Positions 37,093-46,131 of a stretch of DNA of 56,397 bases are shown here, piece by piece. Origin of the DNA: Sphaerisporangium melleum (GTDB lineage Bacteria; Actinomycetota; Actinomycetes; Streptosporangiales; Streptosporangiaceae). The DNA lies in NCBI RefSeq assembly GCF_014646695.1, contig NZ_BMNT01000037.1, positions 42,324 to 98,720 of the forward strand, written 5' to 3'. Under the pieces are notes generated by a model. That model had not been told where the DNA came from, did not search any database, and was given only the letters and a program-made list of their open reading frames with translations. Both the position numbers and the translations under genes were made by a program. The number at the start of each line of letters is the position of its first letter. Position 1 is the stretch's first letter.

Positions 37093-39111
37093 CTACCGTG
37101 CCGGTGCGCCGGTGCCGTACAGCTCCCGGTGCCACAGGCCGGCGCAGAGGCGTTCGATGCCGGTGGCCAGATGGCGGCGGTAGGTGGTGAAGGGCAGGCC
37201 GAGTCGTTCGGCGGCCAGTTCCTGGGTCGGCGTGCCGCGCAGGAAGGTGATCGTCAGCGCCCGGTGGAACTTGGCCGCTCGCGGATCTTCACCCAGGTCG
37301 TCGATCGCCCGGCGGAGCAGGTCGCCCAGTGCGGCGGCCGGGTCGTGCCCGGTGTGCTCGGCGATCAGCCTGGTGCGGGTCAGCGGGGAGGCGGCCAGTG
37401 CGTCCGGCCGCGGCAGCAGGCGCAGTGCCTTGCGGACCGCGTCGGTGAACTCCGCCTCGGACAGTACCGCCAGTTCCACCGCCGGGGCCTGCGGGGCGGG
37501 GCGGGGGTGGCCGGTCCGCTGCAGCCATGCCTGTGCCGGGACCGCGCGCCAGTCGTGGGCGAGCAGCCGCGGCTCGGCGGAGACCTCGTACATCCCGTAG
37601 TGCCGCAGGCGCCGTGCCCACGGGTGGTCCGGATCGGGCATCTGCAGGTAGGACCAGGCGATCCGCTCCGATCGCAGGCAGTGGCCGATCACCCGGTGCT
37701 GGATCGCGTCCATCACCCGCGGGTTCGCCTGGTGGGCGGGCGGCACCCACAGCCGGTTGACCGCCACGTGTTCGCCGGCGCGCAGCGGCGTGGTGGCACG
37801 CGCGTGCGCCCACGCCGCGGCCACGACGGGGTCGCCGGCCGGCTCCTGCTCCTTGGGCCGCGTCAGGCGCAACCACGCCGACAGGGCGACGGGTTCGCCG
37901 GTCGCGGTCCGTCGATACAGCCGCAGGGCCTGCGGCCGGTGCCGCGCCCAGAAGGCGGCGCGGCTCGCGGACTCCGCGCCCTCGGCGGCGGTCGCCACCC
38001 GGAGCAACGTGCCGATGTCGTGCTCCCGTATCGGCTCTTCGTGGAACTCCTCCTCGCCGGGGCGGCCGTGCGGACTCTGCGGTTCCTGGTCGCGGTGGTG
38101 CAGGTAGAGCAGTGCGGCGACCGCGCCGGGGAGGTCGGCGTCGCTCGCCGTGCGCACCTTGTGCGCCAGATGCGCGTGCAGGCGGTCGTGCATCGCCGCG
38201 TACTGTTCGGGATCGCGCCAGCGCAGGTCCGCTTCCAGCAGCCGGCGCACCAGGGTGTGCGGGAACAGCCCGCGGCCGCCGGACTCCATCAGGGGCGAGC
38301 GCCGCAGCCAGCGGAACACGGTCGTGGCGTCTTGGGGCAGGGCCGCCCGCAGCAGGTCTTCGGTGGTCGTGTGCGCGTGGGCGCAGATCTCCAGAGCGCG
38401 CCGGTGCGCGGCCGAGGGCGGCTCGCCCACCAGGTGGTCCAGCAGGGTGGCGACCAGGTCCTGATCGGGCGCCCACCGCCGGCCGGTCCCGTCGCTCTTG
38501 ACCGCTGTGGCCGCGCCCAGTAGCAGCGCCAGTGGATGGCCGCCGGCGAAGGCCAGCAGCGGCTCGCGGGTGTCGGCCGGTACTGCGCGGGAGTCGATCA
38601 GGGCGTGTGCGTCCCGGGGGCGCAGGTCGCGCAGCGGCAGTACCCGCAGGGCGCCCGACCAGGCCGGGTCGGCCCGCCATCGCGGGTCCGGCGGGTTGCG
38701 TCCCGTGATCACCACCAGTGCTGCCAGGGGGACCCGTGGCAGGAACCGCTCGCGCAGCCATGCTTCCAGGCTCTGGATGCGGTCGAAGTCGTCGACCAGC
38801 AGCACAGCGTCCGCGTCGCGCAGGACGGGTGCGGCCTCGGCCTCGAACGCCGCCGGCGTCGGTGCGATCATGCGCCCGTCCACCGTGCGCACCGGCCGCC
38901 GCGCCGCCGCGGCCTGGTGGGCGAATCTGCGCGTCAGGGCCGATTTGCCGATGCCGCCGGGACCGTGCACGTACAGGACGCTGCAGCCGCCGCCGTGCAG
39001 CGCCGTGGTGAACACCGCGAGTTCTTCCTCCCGGCCGGTGAACGCCGTCTCGCGCGCCGCTCGCAGGTGTGCTTCCAGTGATCGCGGTGTGTCGTCTGTT
39101 TCCGATGTCAT
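37093..39111 (-). CDS. STAND-type ATPase regulator with C-terminal helix-turn-helix
   Basis: A 672-residue soluble protein. The NTPase core has FTGREEELAVF, the Walker A VHGPGGIGKSAL (about 48-60), Walker B DAVLLVDDFDRI, and sensor VVITGRN. A winged helix (about 215-290) follows. The middle (about 400-570) includes DHPWARRLRHYGMYEV and LAHDWRAVPAQAWL, a region I have only a vague match for (GNAT-like sensor). The last 60 residues, FLRGTPTQELAAERLGLPFTTYRRHLATGIERL, look like a sigma-region-4/LuxR-like DNA-binding helix-turn-helix. It is probably a signal-gated transcription factor; signal and targets unknown. Confidence 0.75.
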   Translation of the reverse strand: MTSETDDTPRSLEAHLRAARETAFTGREEELAVFTTALHGGGCSVLYVHGPGGIGKSALTRRFAHQAAAARRPVRTVDGRMIAPTPAAFEAEAAPVLRDADAVLLVDDFDRIQSLEAWLRERFLPRVPLAALVVITGRNPPDPRWRADPAWSGALRVLPLRDLRPRDAHALIDSRAVPADTREPLLAFAGGHPLALLLGAATAVKSDGTGRRWAPDQDLVATLLDHLVGEPPSAAHRRALEICAHAHTTTEDLLRAALPQDATTVFRWLRRSPLMESGGRGLFPHTLVRRLLEADLRWRDPEQYAAMHDRLHAHLAHKVRTASDADLPGAVAALLYLHHRDQEPQSPHGRPGEEEFHEEPIREHDIGTLLRVATAAEGAESASRAAFWARHRPQALRLYRRTATGEPVALSAWLRLTRPKEQEPAGDPVVAAAWAHARATTPLRAGEHVAVNRLWVPPAHQANPRVMDAIQHRVIGHCLRSERIAWSYLQMPDPDHPWARRLRHYGMYEVSAEPRLLAHDWRAVPAQAWLQRTGHPRPAPQAPAVELAVLSEAEFTDAVRKALRLLPRPDALAASPLTRTRLIAEHTGHDPAAALGDLLRRAIDDLGEDPRAAKFHRALTITFLRGTPTQELAAERLGLPFTTYRRHLATGIERLCAGLWHRELYGTGAPAR

Positions 39112-39220
39112 GTCGTTCGGCCTCTCGTGGAACGCCTGATCGATGTCGCCGCCGGTCGCCAGGTGCGAACCGGTCGTTGTCCCGGGAATCGCACGGGTGA
39201 GCGGGCCTGGACCCGGCGGG

Positions 39221-39793
39221 CTATGTGCGGTCCTTGTGCTGGACGGCGTGCTCGGCGCCGGGGTGGGGGCGTCGTCGCGGGGGAACGCCGGCGCGGTCCG
39301 GGTGGTACTCGAAGTGCCACCACTCGTTGTCGTACATGCGGTAGAGGTCGTAGCGGGCGCCGTTCTCCTGCAGCCAGCGGGCGCCTTCGTGGGGGCGCAC
39401 GTCCAGTGCGATGCCTTTGACGTGGGAGGATTCCGAGGGGGGGAGCACGAGCATGCGTGCCTGGGCGACCGAGCCGCAGCGGCGTACCTCCGCCTCGAAC
39501 ATGCGTTGCTGGACGAGAGGGTCGCGGTATCCCGAGGTGAGGCCGAGGAGCAGGCCGTGACGCCACAGCGCCTCGGTGCGGGCCGCGGTGAAGGCCGAAA
39601 GGGCGCCGTCGGTGAGTCCGGTGAGGTCCTCAGCGGGGAATCGCAGCCGCAACGCCCAGCGGCAGGCCAGTTCGCGGGCCCGGCCGGGCCGGCGGGCGAA
39701 CGCCGCCGGCAGCAGGAGTACGGCGAGCACCAGGGTGACCGCGGCGTACAGCCGGTCGCGGGGCCGAGGGGGGATGGTGCGTGGTTCGCTCAT
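39221..39793 (-). CDS. VanY-type D-Ala-D-Ala carboxypeptidase
   Basis: A 190-residue membrane-anchored zinc peptidase. One N-terminal membrane segment lies at about 14-33. The LAS-family zinc site is SSHVKGIALDV (His124, Asp131) and NEWWHFEY (catalytic Glu157, His160). GLTSGYRDPLVQQRMF precedes it. It trims the terminal D-Ala from cell-wall precursors or cross-link donors outside the membrane. In glycopeptide-producing actinomycetes such enzymes confer self-resistance. It is divergent from a two-component system with an inverted repeat between, so it is a probable target of that system. Start choice (ATG 39793) is not backed by a clear ribosome-binding site. Confidence 0.9.
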   Translation of the reverse strand: MSEPRTIPPRPRDRLYAAVTLVLAVLLLPAAFARRPGRARELACRWALRLRFPAEDLTGLTDGALSAFTAARTEALWRHGLLLGLTSGYRDPLVQQRMFEAEVRRCGSVAQARMLVLPPSESSHVKGIALDVRPHEGARWLQENGARYDLYRMYDNEWWHFEYHPDRAGVPPRRRPHPGAEHAVQHKDRT

Positions 39794-39836
39794 GCCGAGC
39801 CACGATCGGCGCCGAATGTGCGCGCGTTGTGCGCCG

Positions 39837-39894
39837 CATGTCATGGTTCGTCGACGGCTGCCGCCGTGGATGATCGTGACACGACCATGACATG
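39837..39894. promoter_or_regulatory. spaced inverted repeat in the vanY / response-regulator promoter region
   Basis: CATGTCATGGT (39837-39847) and ACCATGACATG (39884-39894) are exact 11-bp inverted repeats separated by 36 bp. Each arm itself contains CATG-N2-ATG symmetry. Likely binding sites for the adjacent OmpR-type regulator. Confidence 0.6.
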
Positions 39895-39972
39895 GTGCGG
39901 ACGGGGCGGGGACACGGCCGGTCCATAGTGGACGGGGTCGGCCGTACGGGCGAGTTGACGGAGTGTGCGGTG

Positions 39973-40659
39973 ATGGTCGGCGGCGTGTCGCGAGTGTTGT
40001 TGATCGAGGATGACCCGGCCGTGCGGGAGGGCCTGGAGCTGGCCCTGACCATGCACGGGCACCGGGTGAGCGCGGTGGAGTCCGGCGAGCAGGGCCTGGA
40101 GCGGCTGCGTGCCGACCTGCCCGACGTCGTCGTGCTCGACCTGATGTTGCCCGGCATGGACGGGTTCGAGGTCTGCCGCCGCATCCGGGCCGCCCGGGAG
40201 GTGCCGATCATCATGCTGACCGCGCGCGGCGATGACATGGACGTGGTGGCGGGGTTGGAGGCGGGCGCCGACGACTACGTGGTCAAGCCGGTGCAGCCCA
40301 GGGTGCTGGAGGCACGCATTCGCGCGGTGCTGCGGCGGATCGGCCGGGACCAGGCGGAGCTGGAGCGGTACGGGGAGCTGACCATCGACCGGGCCGGGCT
40401 GGTGGTGGCCAAGGGCGGTGTGCCGGTCGGCCTGGCCCCGACCGAGTTGCGCCTGCTGCTGGAGCTGTCCGCCGCGCCGGGCCGGGTGCACAGCCGCCAG
40501 CAGTTGCTGGAGTCGGTGTGGGAGCACGGGTATTTCGGTGACTCGCGCCTGGTGGACGCGTGCGTGCAGCGGTTGCGCGCGAAGATCGAGGACGACTCGG
40601 CGGCGCCGGTGTACGTGCAGACGGTGCGGGGGTTCGGCTACCGGTTCGGGCCGGTGTGA
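39973..40659 (+). CDS. OmpR-family response regulator
   Basis: A 228-residue regulator. The receiver (about 5-118) has IEDD, phospho-Asp56 in VVLDLMLPGMDG, MLTARGDDMD, and Lys in VVKPVQP. The DNA-binding winged helix covers 130-228: LAPTELRLLLELSA, RQQLLESVW, LVDACVQRLRAKIED and VRGFGYRF. ATG 39973 is chosen; GTG a few codons on is possible. Its stop overlaps the kinase GTG (GTGA). Operon with kinase and lipoprotein resembles CseB/CseC or MtrA/MtrB-LpqB envelope systems. Confidence 0.92.
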   Translation: MVGGVSRVLLIEDDPAVREGLELALTMHGHRVSAVESGEQGLERLRADLPDVVVLDLMLPGMDGFEVCRRIRAAREVPIIMLTARGDDMDVVAGLEAGADDYVVKPVQPRVLEARIRAVLRRIGRDQAELERYGELTIDRAGLVVAKGGVPVGLAPTELRLLLELSAAPGRVHSRQQLLESVWEHGYFGDSRLVDACVQRLRAKIEDDSAAPVYVQTVRGFGYRFGPV

Positions 40660-42149
40660 GGCCGCCGGTGGCATCTCGGCCGAGCCTGGGGCTGCGGGCC
40701 CGGTTGCTGCTCGCCTTCGCGTCGCTGTGCGTGGTCACCGCGGCGGCGGTGGCCGGCCCGATCTATCTCGCGGCCCGCATCGCCATCCTGCAGCGGGCGC
40801 AGGATGCCGCGGTGGAGTCGATGAGAAGCCGCCTGGAGGCGGTTTTCCCGTTGCGGAGTGCGGTGCCGGGCCCCGACGAGCTCGGCCGGATCGCCACCGC
40901 CGTGACCGACGGGAACGGCCACGCGATCGCCGTCTACCACCAGACGTACTCGCCGTCCGTCCCGCCGCCACCCCCCATGGGCGGCCGGCTGCCGGGCCGG
41001 ATCGCGCCGGCCCTGCAGCCCGGGGCGGTTCCCGCGCAGTTGCGGCGGATGGTCGCGGGCGGCGAGATGGGGTGGCAGCGCGTGGTGTGGCACGGCGCGC
41101 CTTTCCTGGTGATCGGCGCGCCGTTGCTGATCGTCGAGCCGGACGGGACGACACGGGTGTCCGGCATCGAGGTCTATGTCGCGCACATCCTGCTTTCCGA
41201 GCAACGCAGCATCGACGAGCTGGCGGGACTCGCCTGGCTGGCGGGCGGGGCGGCCCTGGCGTTCGCGGTCGTCCTGGCATTGCTGGCCACCCGTGGCGTG
41301 CTGGGCCCGGTGCGCGAGCTGGGCCGGGCGGCGCGCCTGCTGGGCGAGGGCGAGATGCGGACCAGGGTCGCGGTGCGCGGCTCCGATGAGCTGGCCGAGG
41401 TGGCGCGCACGTTCAACACCACCGCCGCGGAGCTGGAACGGCACGTCGAGCAGTTGCGCGAGATGGAGGCCGACGCCCGCCGGTTCGTGGCCGATGTGTC
41501 GCATGAGCTGCGCACCCCGCTGGCCGCGCTCGCCGCGGTCGCCGACGTGTTGGACGAGGAGGCGGCTCAGATGCCCGAACCCGCCGGCCGGGCCGCCCGG
41601 CTGGTCAGCCAGGAGACGCTCAATCTCACCGCTCTGGTGAACGACCTCATCGAGATCAGCAGGTTCGACTCCGGCGTCGCGGCCCTGGCGCTGAACGAGA
41701 TCGACGTGGCCGAGCTGGTGGGCGCGACCTTGCGTACGCGGGGCTGGTCGGAGCAGGTGCGCACCGAGCTCCCACCCGGAGTGACGGCGCGGCTGGACCC
41801 GCGCCGGGTGGACGTCGTGCTGGCCAACCTGGTCGGCAACGCGCTGCGGCACGGCGAGCCACCGGTGTCGGTACGGCTTTCCGCCGACGCCAACTGGATC
41901 TCGCTCGAGGTCCGCGATCATGGGCCAGGGCTGGAGGAGGCGGTGCTACCGCACGTTTTCGACCGGTTCTACAAGGCCAGCGCGGCCAGGGCCAGGTCCG
42001 AGGGCAGCGGCCTGGGCCTGGCCATCGCGCGGGAGAACGCGCGCCTGCACCGAGGCGACCTCACCGTCACCAACGCCCCGGACGGCGGCGCGATCTTCAC
42101 GCTGCGCCTGCCCCGCCGGGCGGCCGACCCCGGCGCAGGCCCCCAGTGA
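40656..42149 (+). CDS. membrane sensor histidine kinase
   Basis: A 497-residue kinase. Membrane helices at about 17-40 and 190-211 flank an outside sensor domain with a Pro-rich piece. HAMP (about 212-265) follows, then the H-box [13 protein letters not shown] (His283), N-box [14 protein letters not shown]1 VRDHGPGL, F-box VFDRFYKA and G2 [12 protein letters not shown] 40656 overlaps the regulator stop, so the partner is certain. It probably senses envelope state and controls the divergent VanY-type gene. Confidence 0.93.
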   Translation: MRPPVASRPSLGLRARLLLAFASLCVVTAAAVAGPIYLAARIAILQRAQDAAVESMRSRLEAVFPLRSAVPGPDELGRIATAVTDGNGHAIAVYHQTYSPSVPPPPPMGGRLPGRIAPALQPGAVPAQLRRMVAGGEMGWQRVVWHGAPFLVIGAPLLIVEPDGTTRVSGIEVYVAHILLSEQRSIDELAGLAWLAGGAALAFAVVLALLATRGVLGPVRELGRAARLLGEGEMRTRVAVRGSDELAEVARTFNTTAAELERHVEQLREMEADARRFVADVSHELRTPLAALAAVADVLDEEAAQMPEPAGRAARLVSQETLNLTALVNDLIEISRFDSGVAALALNEIDVAELVGATLRTRGWSEQVRTELPPGVTARLDPRRVDVVLANLVGNALRHGEPPVSVRLSADANWISLEVRDHGPGLEEAVLPHVFDRFYKASAARARSEGSGLGLAIARENARLHRGDLTVTNAPDGGAIFTLRLPRRAADPGAGPQ

Positions 42150-42628
42150 GGGCCGGGATCGTCCGCGGCGTGCTCGCCGCCGGCCTCGTATCGATCGCCG
42201 CCCTGACCGGCTGCGGCGTGCAGCCCAGCGACGCCATCAGCGTCGGCGACCCGCCTCGCGGGCGCGTCGCTCCGACGATGAAGATGACCCTCTATCTGGT
42301 GAAGAACGGCCGGGTCAGTGCGGTGACCCGGCCCGGTCACCGGGCGTCCCCAGCCGACTTGCTCGCGCTGCTGGCCGCCGGCCCTTCCACGGCGGAACGG
42401 GCGGCCGGACTGTCCAGCGACGTCCCCGCCGAAGCCGCTCCGTTCTCGGTGGCCGCCGAACCGGCCGGCCGGTTCGTGGTGACCCTGTCCACTCCGGCCG
42501 GTGAACTGTCCACCCTGGCCGTCGCGCAGATCGTGTGCACGGCCGCCGCCATGGTGCCGGAGAGCCCTGCCCGGATCACGGTGGTCGGTGCCGGGCAGAG
42601 CGTCGGCCCCCACGGCTGTCCGGAGTAG
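42146..42628 (+). CDS. GerMN-like lipoprotein of the two-component operon
   Basis: A 160-residue lipoprotein. The signal peptide has a lipobox IAALTGCG with Cys near residue 24. The mature part has [14 protein letters not shown] and [13 protein letters not shown], features of the GerMN domain seen in spore and LpqB proteins. Its GTG start overlaps the kinase stop as GTGA, the second such overlap in this operon. By analogy with LpqB and CseA it probably tunes the kinase at the membrane surface. Confidence 0.82.
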   Translation: MRAGIVRGVLAAGLVSIAALTGCGVQPSDAISVGDPPRGRVAPTMKMTLYLVKNGRVSAVTRPGHRASPADLLALLAAGPSTAERAAGLSSDVPAEAAPFSVAAEPAGRFVVTLSTPAGELSTLAVAQIVCTAAAMVPESPARITVVGAGQSVGPHGCPE

Positions 42629-42741
42629 CGGTAGCGGCCTGTCCGCTGATGCGGCGCGCCGGCCGCGGCGCCCGCCGGGCGGGGGCGCAGTGAGGACGCG
42701 CCGCCGGCGCCGGAGGAATCGGCGGGTGGCCGGCTCGCGGG

Positions 42742-43500
42742 TCAGACTTTGCGCACGGTGACGCCGGCGGCGGCCAGGGCGCGGGTCTCCTCGTCGGGGG
42801 CGTCGCGGTCGGTGATGACGGCGTGCAGGGCGGCGGCGGGGGCGACGTGGGCCAGGGCGGTGCGGGACAGTTTGGCGGCGTCGGCGACGGCGATGACGCG
42901 GCGGGCCGAGGCGATGGCGGCGCGTTTGACGGCGGCGTCGGCCAGGTCGTAGGCGGTCAGGCCGTCACCGGCGGTCAGGCCGCAGCAGCCGATGACGGCG
43001 GTGTCGAAGCGCAGCGCGGCGAGGGAGGCCTCGGTGAGCGGGCCGGTGAGGGTGAGCTCGGCCGGGCGGGGCTCGCCGCCGGGCACCAGCAGCGTCAGGT
43101 GGGGGGCGCCGGTCAGGGCGTTGACGGCGTGCAGCGACAGCGGCATGACGGTCAGGCGGCGCTCGCGCAGGGCGTGGGCGACCTCCAGGCAGGTGGTTCC
43201 GCTGTCCAGGACGACGGACTCGCCGTCGGCGATGAGTGCGGCGGTCTCGGCCGCGATGCGCCGTTTGCTGTGCTGGGCCTCCTGGCGGCGCAGCGGGAAC
43301 GGAGGGCCCTCGCCGCGCAGGAGCAGGCTTCTGGCGCCGCCCCGGTAGCGTTCGAGCACGCCCTGCTCGGCCAGGACCTCCAGGTCGCGGCGGATGGTCA
43401 TCTCCGAGGCGCCGGTGAGCGCGGCCAGTTCGGCGACGCCGATGGTGCCGGCGGCGCGTACCGCGTCGGTGATCCGTCTGAGTCGGTCGGTGGTCGCCAT
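42742..43500 (-). CDS. DeoR-family transcriptional regulator
   Basis: A 252-residue regulator. The DeoR helix-turn-helix is IGVAELAALTGASEMTIRRDLEVL (about 19-42, in two helices) followed by YRGGARSLL. The DeoR C-terminal sugar-phosphate sensor domain has DGESVVLDSGTTCLEVAHAL, TLLVPGGEPR and KLSRTALAHVAP. AGGGGA precedes the ATG. It is divergent from an MFS gene and probably represses it through the palindromes between them. The effector would be a phosphorylated sugar. Confidence 0.94.
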   Translation of the reverse strand: MATTDRLRRITDAVRAAGTIGVAELAALTGASEMTIRRDLEVLAEQGVLERYRGGARSLLLRGEGPPFPLRRQEAQHSKRRIAAETAALIADGESVVLDSGTTCLEVAHALRERRLTVMPLSLHAVNALTGAPHLTLLVPGGEPRPAELTLTGPLTEASLAALRFDTAVIGCCGLTAGDGLTAYDLADAAVKRAAIASARRVIAVADAAKLSRTALAHVAPAAALHAVITDRDAPDEETRALAAAGVTVRKV

Positions 43501-43515
43501 TCCCCTATTGAACAC

Positions 43516-43560
43516 CGAACTAGTTCGTTTCGCTAGTTTACGAACATCGAAGCTGTTCGT
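43516..43560. promoter_or_regulatory. operators between DeoR and MFS genes
   Basis: CGAACTAGTTCG (43516-43527) is a perfect palindrome. ACGAACA and TGTTCGT (43540-43560) form a 7-bp inverted repeat with a 7-nt spacer. Both contain the half-site CGAAC and lie just before the MFS -10. Confidence 0.7.
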
Positions 43561-43566
43561 TATGTT
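43561..43566 (+). promoter_or_regulatory. -10 element of a leaderless promoter
   Basis: TATGTT sits at -12 to -7 from the MFS ATG at 43573; TTACGA lies 17 bp upstream as a weak -35. No ribosome-binding site. Confidence 0.5.
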
Positions 43567-43572
43567 CGATAT

Positions 43573-44784
43573 ATGGACAGATCGCTGAGGCTCGCCCGTG
43601 CGGCCACCTTCGGCTACTTCGCGGTCAACGGCTTTGTGATGGGGATGTGGGTGGTGCACATCCCGGTCGTGGAGCACCGCGCCGGGGTGAGCCATGCCGT
43701 GCTCGGGACGCTGCTGCTGGTGCTGGGCGGCGGGGCGTTCGCCGGCATGCAGGCGGTGGGGCCGCTGGCCGACCGGTTCGGCGCGCGGGTGGTGCTGCCG
43801 GTGTCGGCGGCCGCGTGCAGCCTGGCGCTGGTGCTCCCGGGGCTGGCCACCGGCCCGTGGTCGCTGGGGGCGGCGCTGCTGGCGCTCGGGCTCGGCAACG
43901 GCGGGGTGGACGTGGCGATGAACGCCCATGCGGTGCGGGTGGAGCGCGGGTACGGGCGGCCGGTCATGTCGGCCTTCCACGCGGTGTTCTCGGTCGGCGG
44001 CGTGCTGGCGGCGCTGGTGGGCGCGCGCACCCTGAGCTGGGGATGGGCGCCGGCGGTGACGTTCGGCGTGGTGGCGCTTGCGGGTGTGGCGGTCGCGGTG
44101 GCGGCCGCCTTCGCGCTGCTGCCCGGCGGGGACGCCGCCGCGCGGCAGGCGCCGGCCGGGCGCGGCGGCAGGAGCCGGGCGGTCTCCTCGCGCATCTGGG
44201 TGCTGGCGGTGCTGGCGCTGATGCTGATGATGTGCGAGGGAGTGGCCAACGATTGGAGCGTGCTGCACCTGCGTGATGTGCTGGGGGCGCCGGTGGCGGT
44301 GGCGGCGTTCGCCTATGGCGCGTTCGCCGCGGCCATGACGGCCGGGCGCCTGCTCGCCGACCGGGTGGCCGGGCGGTTCGGGCCGGTGGTGGTGGTGCGG
44401 TACGGCGCGTGCGCCGCCGGGGCCGGGCTCGCAGTGGCGGCGCTGTCGCCGTGGGCGCCGCTCGCCCTGGCCGGGTGGGGGGTGTTCGGCCTGGGGCTGT
44501 CGGGCTGCGTGCCGCAGCTGTTCAGCGCGGCGGGGCACGCCGATCCGGCCGCGGCGGCGACCAACGTCTCGCGGGTCGCGGGCCTTGGGTATCTGGGCAT
44601 GCTGGCCGGGCCCATGGTGATCGGGCCGCTGACCCGGCTCGTCCCGCTCAACATCGCCTTCTTCCTGCCCGTGGCCTGCTGCGTGGCCGCCGCGGCGGCG
44701 GCGGGTGTGCTGCGGGCGCCGCGGGCGATGCCGGCGCAGACGGGTGAGGGCGCCCACCCCGCCCCGCAACCTGACATGTCGTGA
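43573..44784 (+). CDS. MFS transporter (YbjJ-like)
   Basis: A 403-residue permease with 12 hydrophobic segments. It resembles the YbjJ group: FAVNGFVMGMWVVHIP, GTLLLVLGGGAFAGM, the loop LADRFGARVVLP, VDVAMNAHAVRVE, and LADRVAGRFGPV in the second half. Control by a DeoR repressor suggests a sugar or nucleoside-type substrate; direction of transport is not clear. It appears to be translated from a leaderless message. Confidence 0.9.
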   Translation: MDRSLRLARAATFGYFAVNGFVMGMWVVHIPVVEHRAGVSHAVLGTLLLVLGGGAFAGMQAVGPLADRFGARVVLPVSAAACSLALVLPGLATGPWSLGAALLALGLGNGGVDVAMNAHAVRVERGYGRPVMSAFHAVFSVGGVLAALVGARTLSWGWAPAVTFGVVALAGVAVAVAAAFALLPGGDAAARQAPAGRGGRSRAVSSRIWVLAVLALMLMMCEGVANDWSVLHLRDVLGAPVAVAAFAYGAFAAAMTAGRLLADRVAGRFGPVVVVRYGACAAGAGLAVAALSPWAPLALAGWGVFGLGLSGCVPQLFSAAGHADPAAAATNVSRVAGLGYLGMLAGPMVIGPLTRLVPLNIAFFLPVACCVAAAAAAGVLRAPRAMPAQTGEGAHPAPQPDMS

Positions 44785-44937
44785 TCACATGGGGTTTTAC
44801 CGACTTGGCGGGAGACGGGGGTTCGTTGTCGTTTCTCGACCATTTCGGGATACCGGACGGCCGGCGGCCTTACCCGCGGGTTGAGATCGGCCGGGTAGCG
44901 TTCGTACCTGCATCCCGAATCGGATGAAAGGCCACAG

Positions 44938-45396
44938 ATGTCCGCACAGTTGCAGGTCTCGATCGCCTACCGGCCGCCCGTCGCCGTCCTGGCGCTCATG
45001 GGCGAGCTCGATCTGGCCACGGCCGACGTCCTGGCCGCCAGTGCGGCGGATCTGATCGGCCGCGGGCATGTGAACCTCGTGGTGGACACCTCCGGCCTGC
45101 GGTTCTGCGACTCCAGCGGGCTGGAGGCGATCTGCGAGGCGGGTGAGCGCGCGACGCGGGCCGGTGGCTCGATGAGGCTGCTCGCGGTGCGCGGGACGCT
45201 GGAGCGGGTGCTGGAGATCACCCGCCCGGAGCACCGGTTCCGCCCCGAAGGCGGCGAGGGCACATGGGCGGCGACCGCGGCCGACCCCGCGCAGCGGTGG
45301 CGGCCGGCGGGGACGCCGCGCGCCCACGGCCGCACGGCCGCCGGGCGCTTCACCGGGCGGGGTCCGTTGACCGCGCGGGTGACCGCGGGCAGGTGA
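44938..45396 (+). CDS. STAS-domain anti-sigma factor antagonist
   Basis: A 152-residue protein whose first 105 residues are a STAS domain: ALMGELDLATAD, VNLVVDTSGLRFCDSSGLEAI with the phosphorylatable Ser59, and LLAVRGTLERVLEIT. It would release a sigma factor by binding its anti-sigma kinase when unphosphorylated. The last 45 residues are Arg/Ala-rich and look disordered. GAAAGG lies before the ATG. It shares a TGATG overlap with the cupin gene. Confidence 0.9.
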   Translation: MSAQLQVSIAYRPPVAVLALMGELDLATADVLAASAADLIGRGHVNLVVDTSGLRFCDSSGLEAICEAGERATRAGGSMRLLAVRGTLERVLEITRPEHRFRPEGGEGTWAATAADPAQRWRPAGTPRAHGRTAAGRFTGRGPLTARVTAGR

Positions 45397-45929
45397 TGGG
45401 CACCGCCGGCGCACCAGAGGTGCGCGTGGTACCGCCCGGGGGCGGGGAGCAGGTGACCATCCCCGGGTTCGGCGCGGTTCTGAAGATCCGTGGCAGCGAC
45501 GTGGGCGGCGAGGTGGCCATCGTGGAACACCCGTTCGCCGTCGGCGCGATCACCGCGCCCCACCTGCACACCCGCGAGGACGAGCACTCCATCGTGCTGG
45601 AAGGCCGCATCGGCTTCCGGTCCGACGAGCAGGAGGTCGTCCTCGGGCCCGGCGGGTACATCACCAAGCCACGGGGGCAGATGCACGCGATGTGGAACGC
45701 CGGGACGACGCCGGGCCGCATCATCGAGGTGATCACGCCGGGCGGTTTCGAGGACTATTTCCGGGAACTCGGCGAGCTGCTCGCCGCCGCCGGGCCGTCC
45801 GGCGGGCGAAGCCCGCAGCAGGCGCCGGGATTCGCCGCCCTCGCCGCCCGATACGGCCTGACCTACGGTCGGCCGGGCTGGCTGGACGACGTCGTGGCAC
45901 GGTACGGGCTGACCCTGCCCACCCACTGA
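45396..45929 (+). CDS. cupin-domain protein
   Basis: A 177-residue protein with a cupin barrel at about 35-115. The first cupin motif is [18 protein letters not shown] (metal-ligand His, His and Glu) and the second is [13 protein letters not shown] helical C-terminal part has [12 protein letters not shown] and [15 protein letters not shown], as in quercetinase-like cupins. Translation is coupled to the STAS gene (TGATG). Substrate unknown. Confidence 0.88.
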   Translation: MGTAGAPEVRVVPPGGGEQVTIPGFGAVLKIRGSDVGGEVAIVEHPFAVGAITAPHLHTREDEHSIVLEGRIGFRSDEQEVVLGPGGYITKPRGQMHAMWNAGTTPGRIIEVITPGGFEDYFRELGELLAAAGPSGGRSPQQAPGFAALAARYGLTYGRPGWLDDVVARYGLTLPTH

Positions 45930-46073
45930 CCCGGCAGGGCGGACGCCGCTTCGCCGCACGGCGAGGATCCATCGGACCTCGCCAGGCCCGCAGAACACGC
46001 GCAAGAGCCGGCCCGGGCGGGATGCGGCCGGCGCACGCACCCCCGCGCGGCGCCGGGGACGCCGGGCGGGCCC

Positions 46074-46079
46074 TAGCCT
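46074..46079 (+). promoter_or_regulatory. possible -10 element
   Basis: TAGCCT, the same hexamer seen before the HxlR and VOC genes, lies about 50 bp before the pentapeptide-repeat gene. Confidence 0.3.
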
Positions 46080-46131
46080 TGGAAGGCCGCGCCGGCGGGC
46101 GGCGCCGGCGGGCGCGAGGAGATGCGACAGG

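Noticed and set aside
46081-46118. Short GC repeats before the pentapeptide gene as a CRISPR or regulatory array
   Set aside because: Only two imperfect copies of GGCGGGCG/GCGCCGGCGG-like sequence; ordinary simple-sequence GC repeats.
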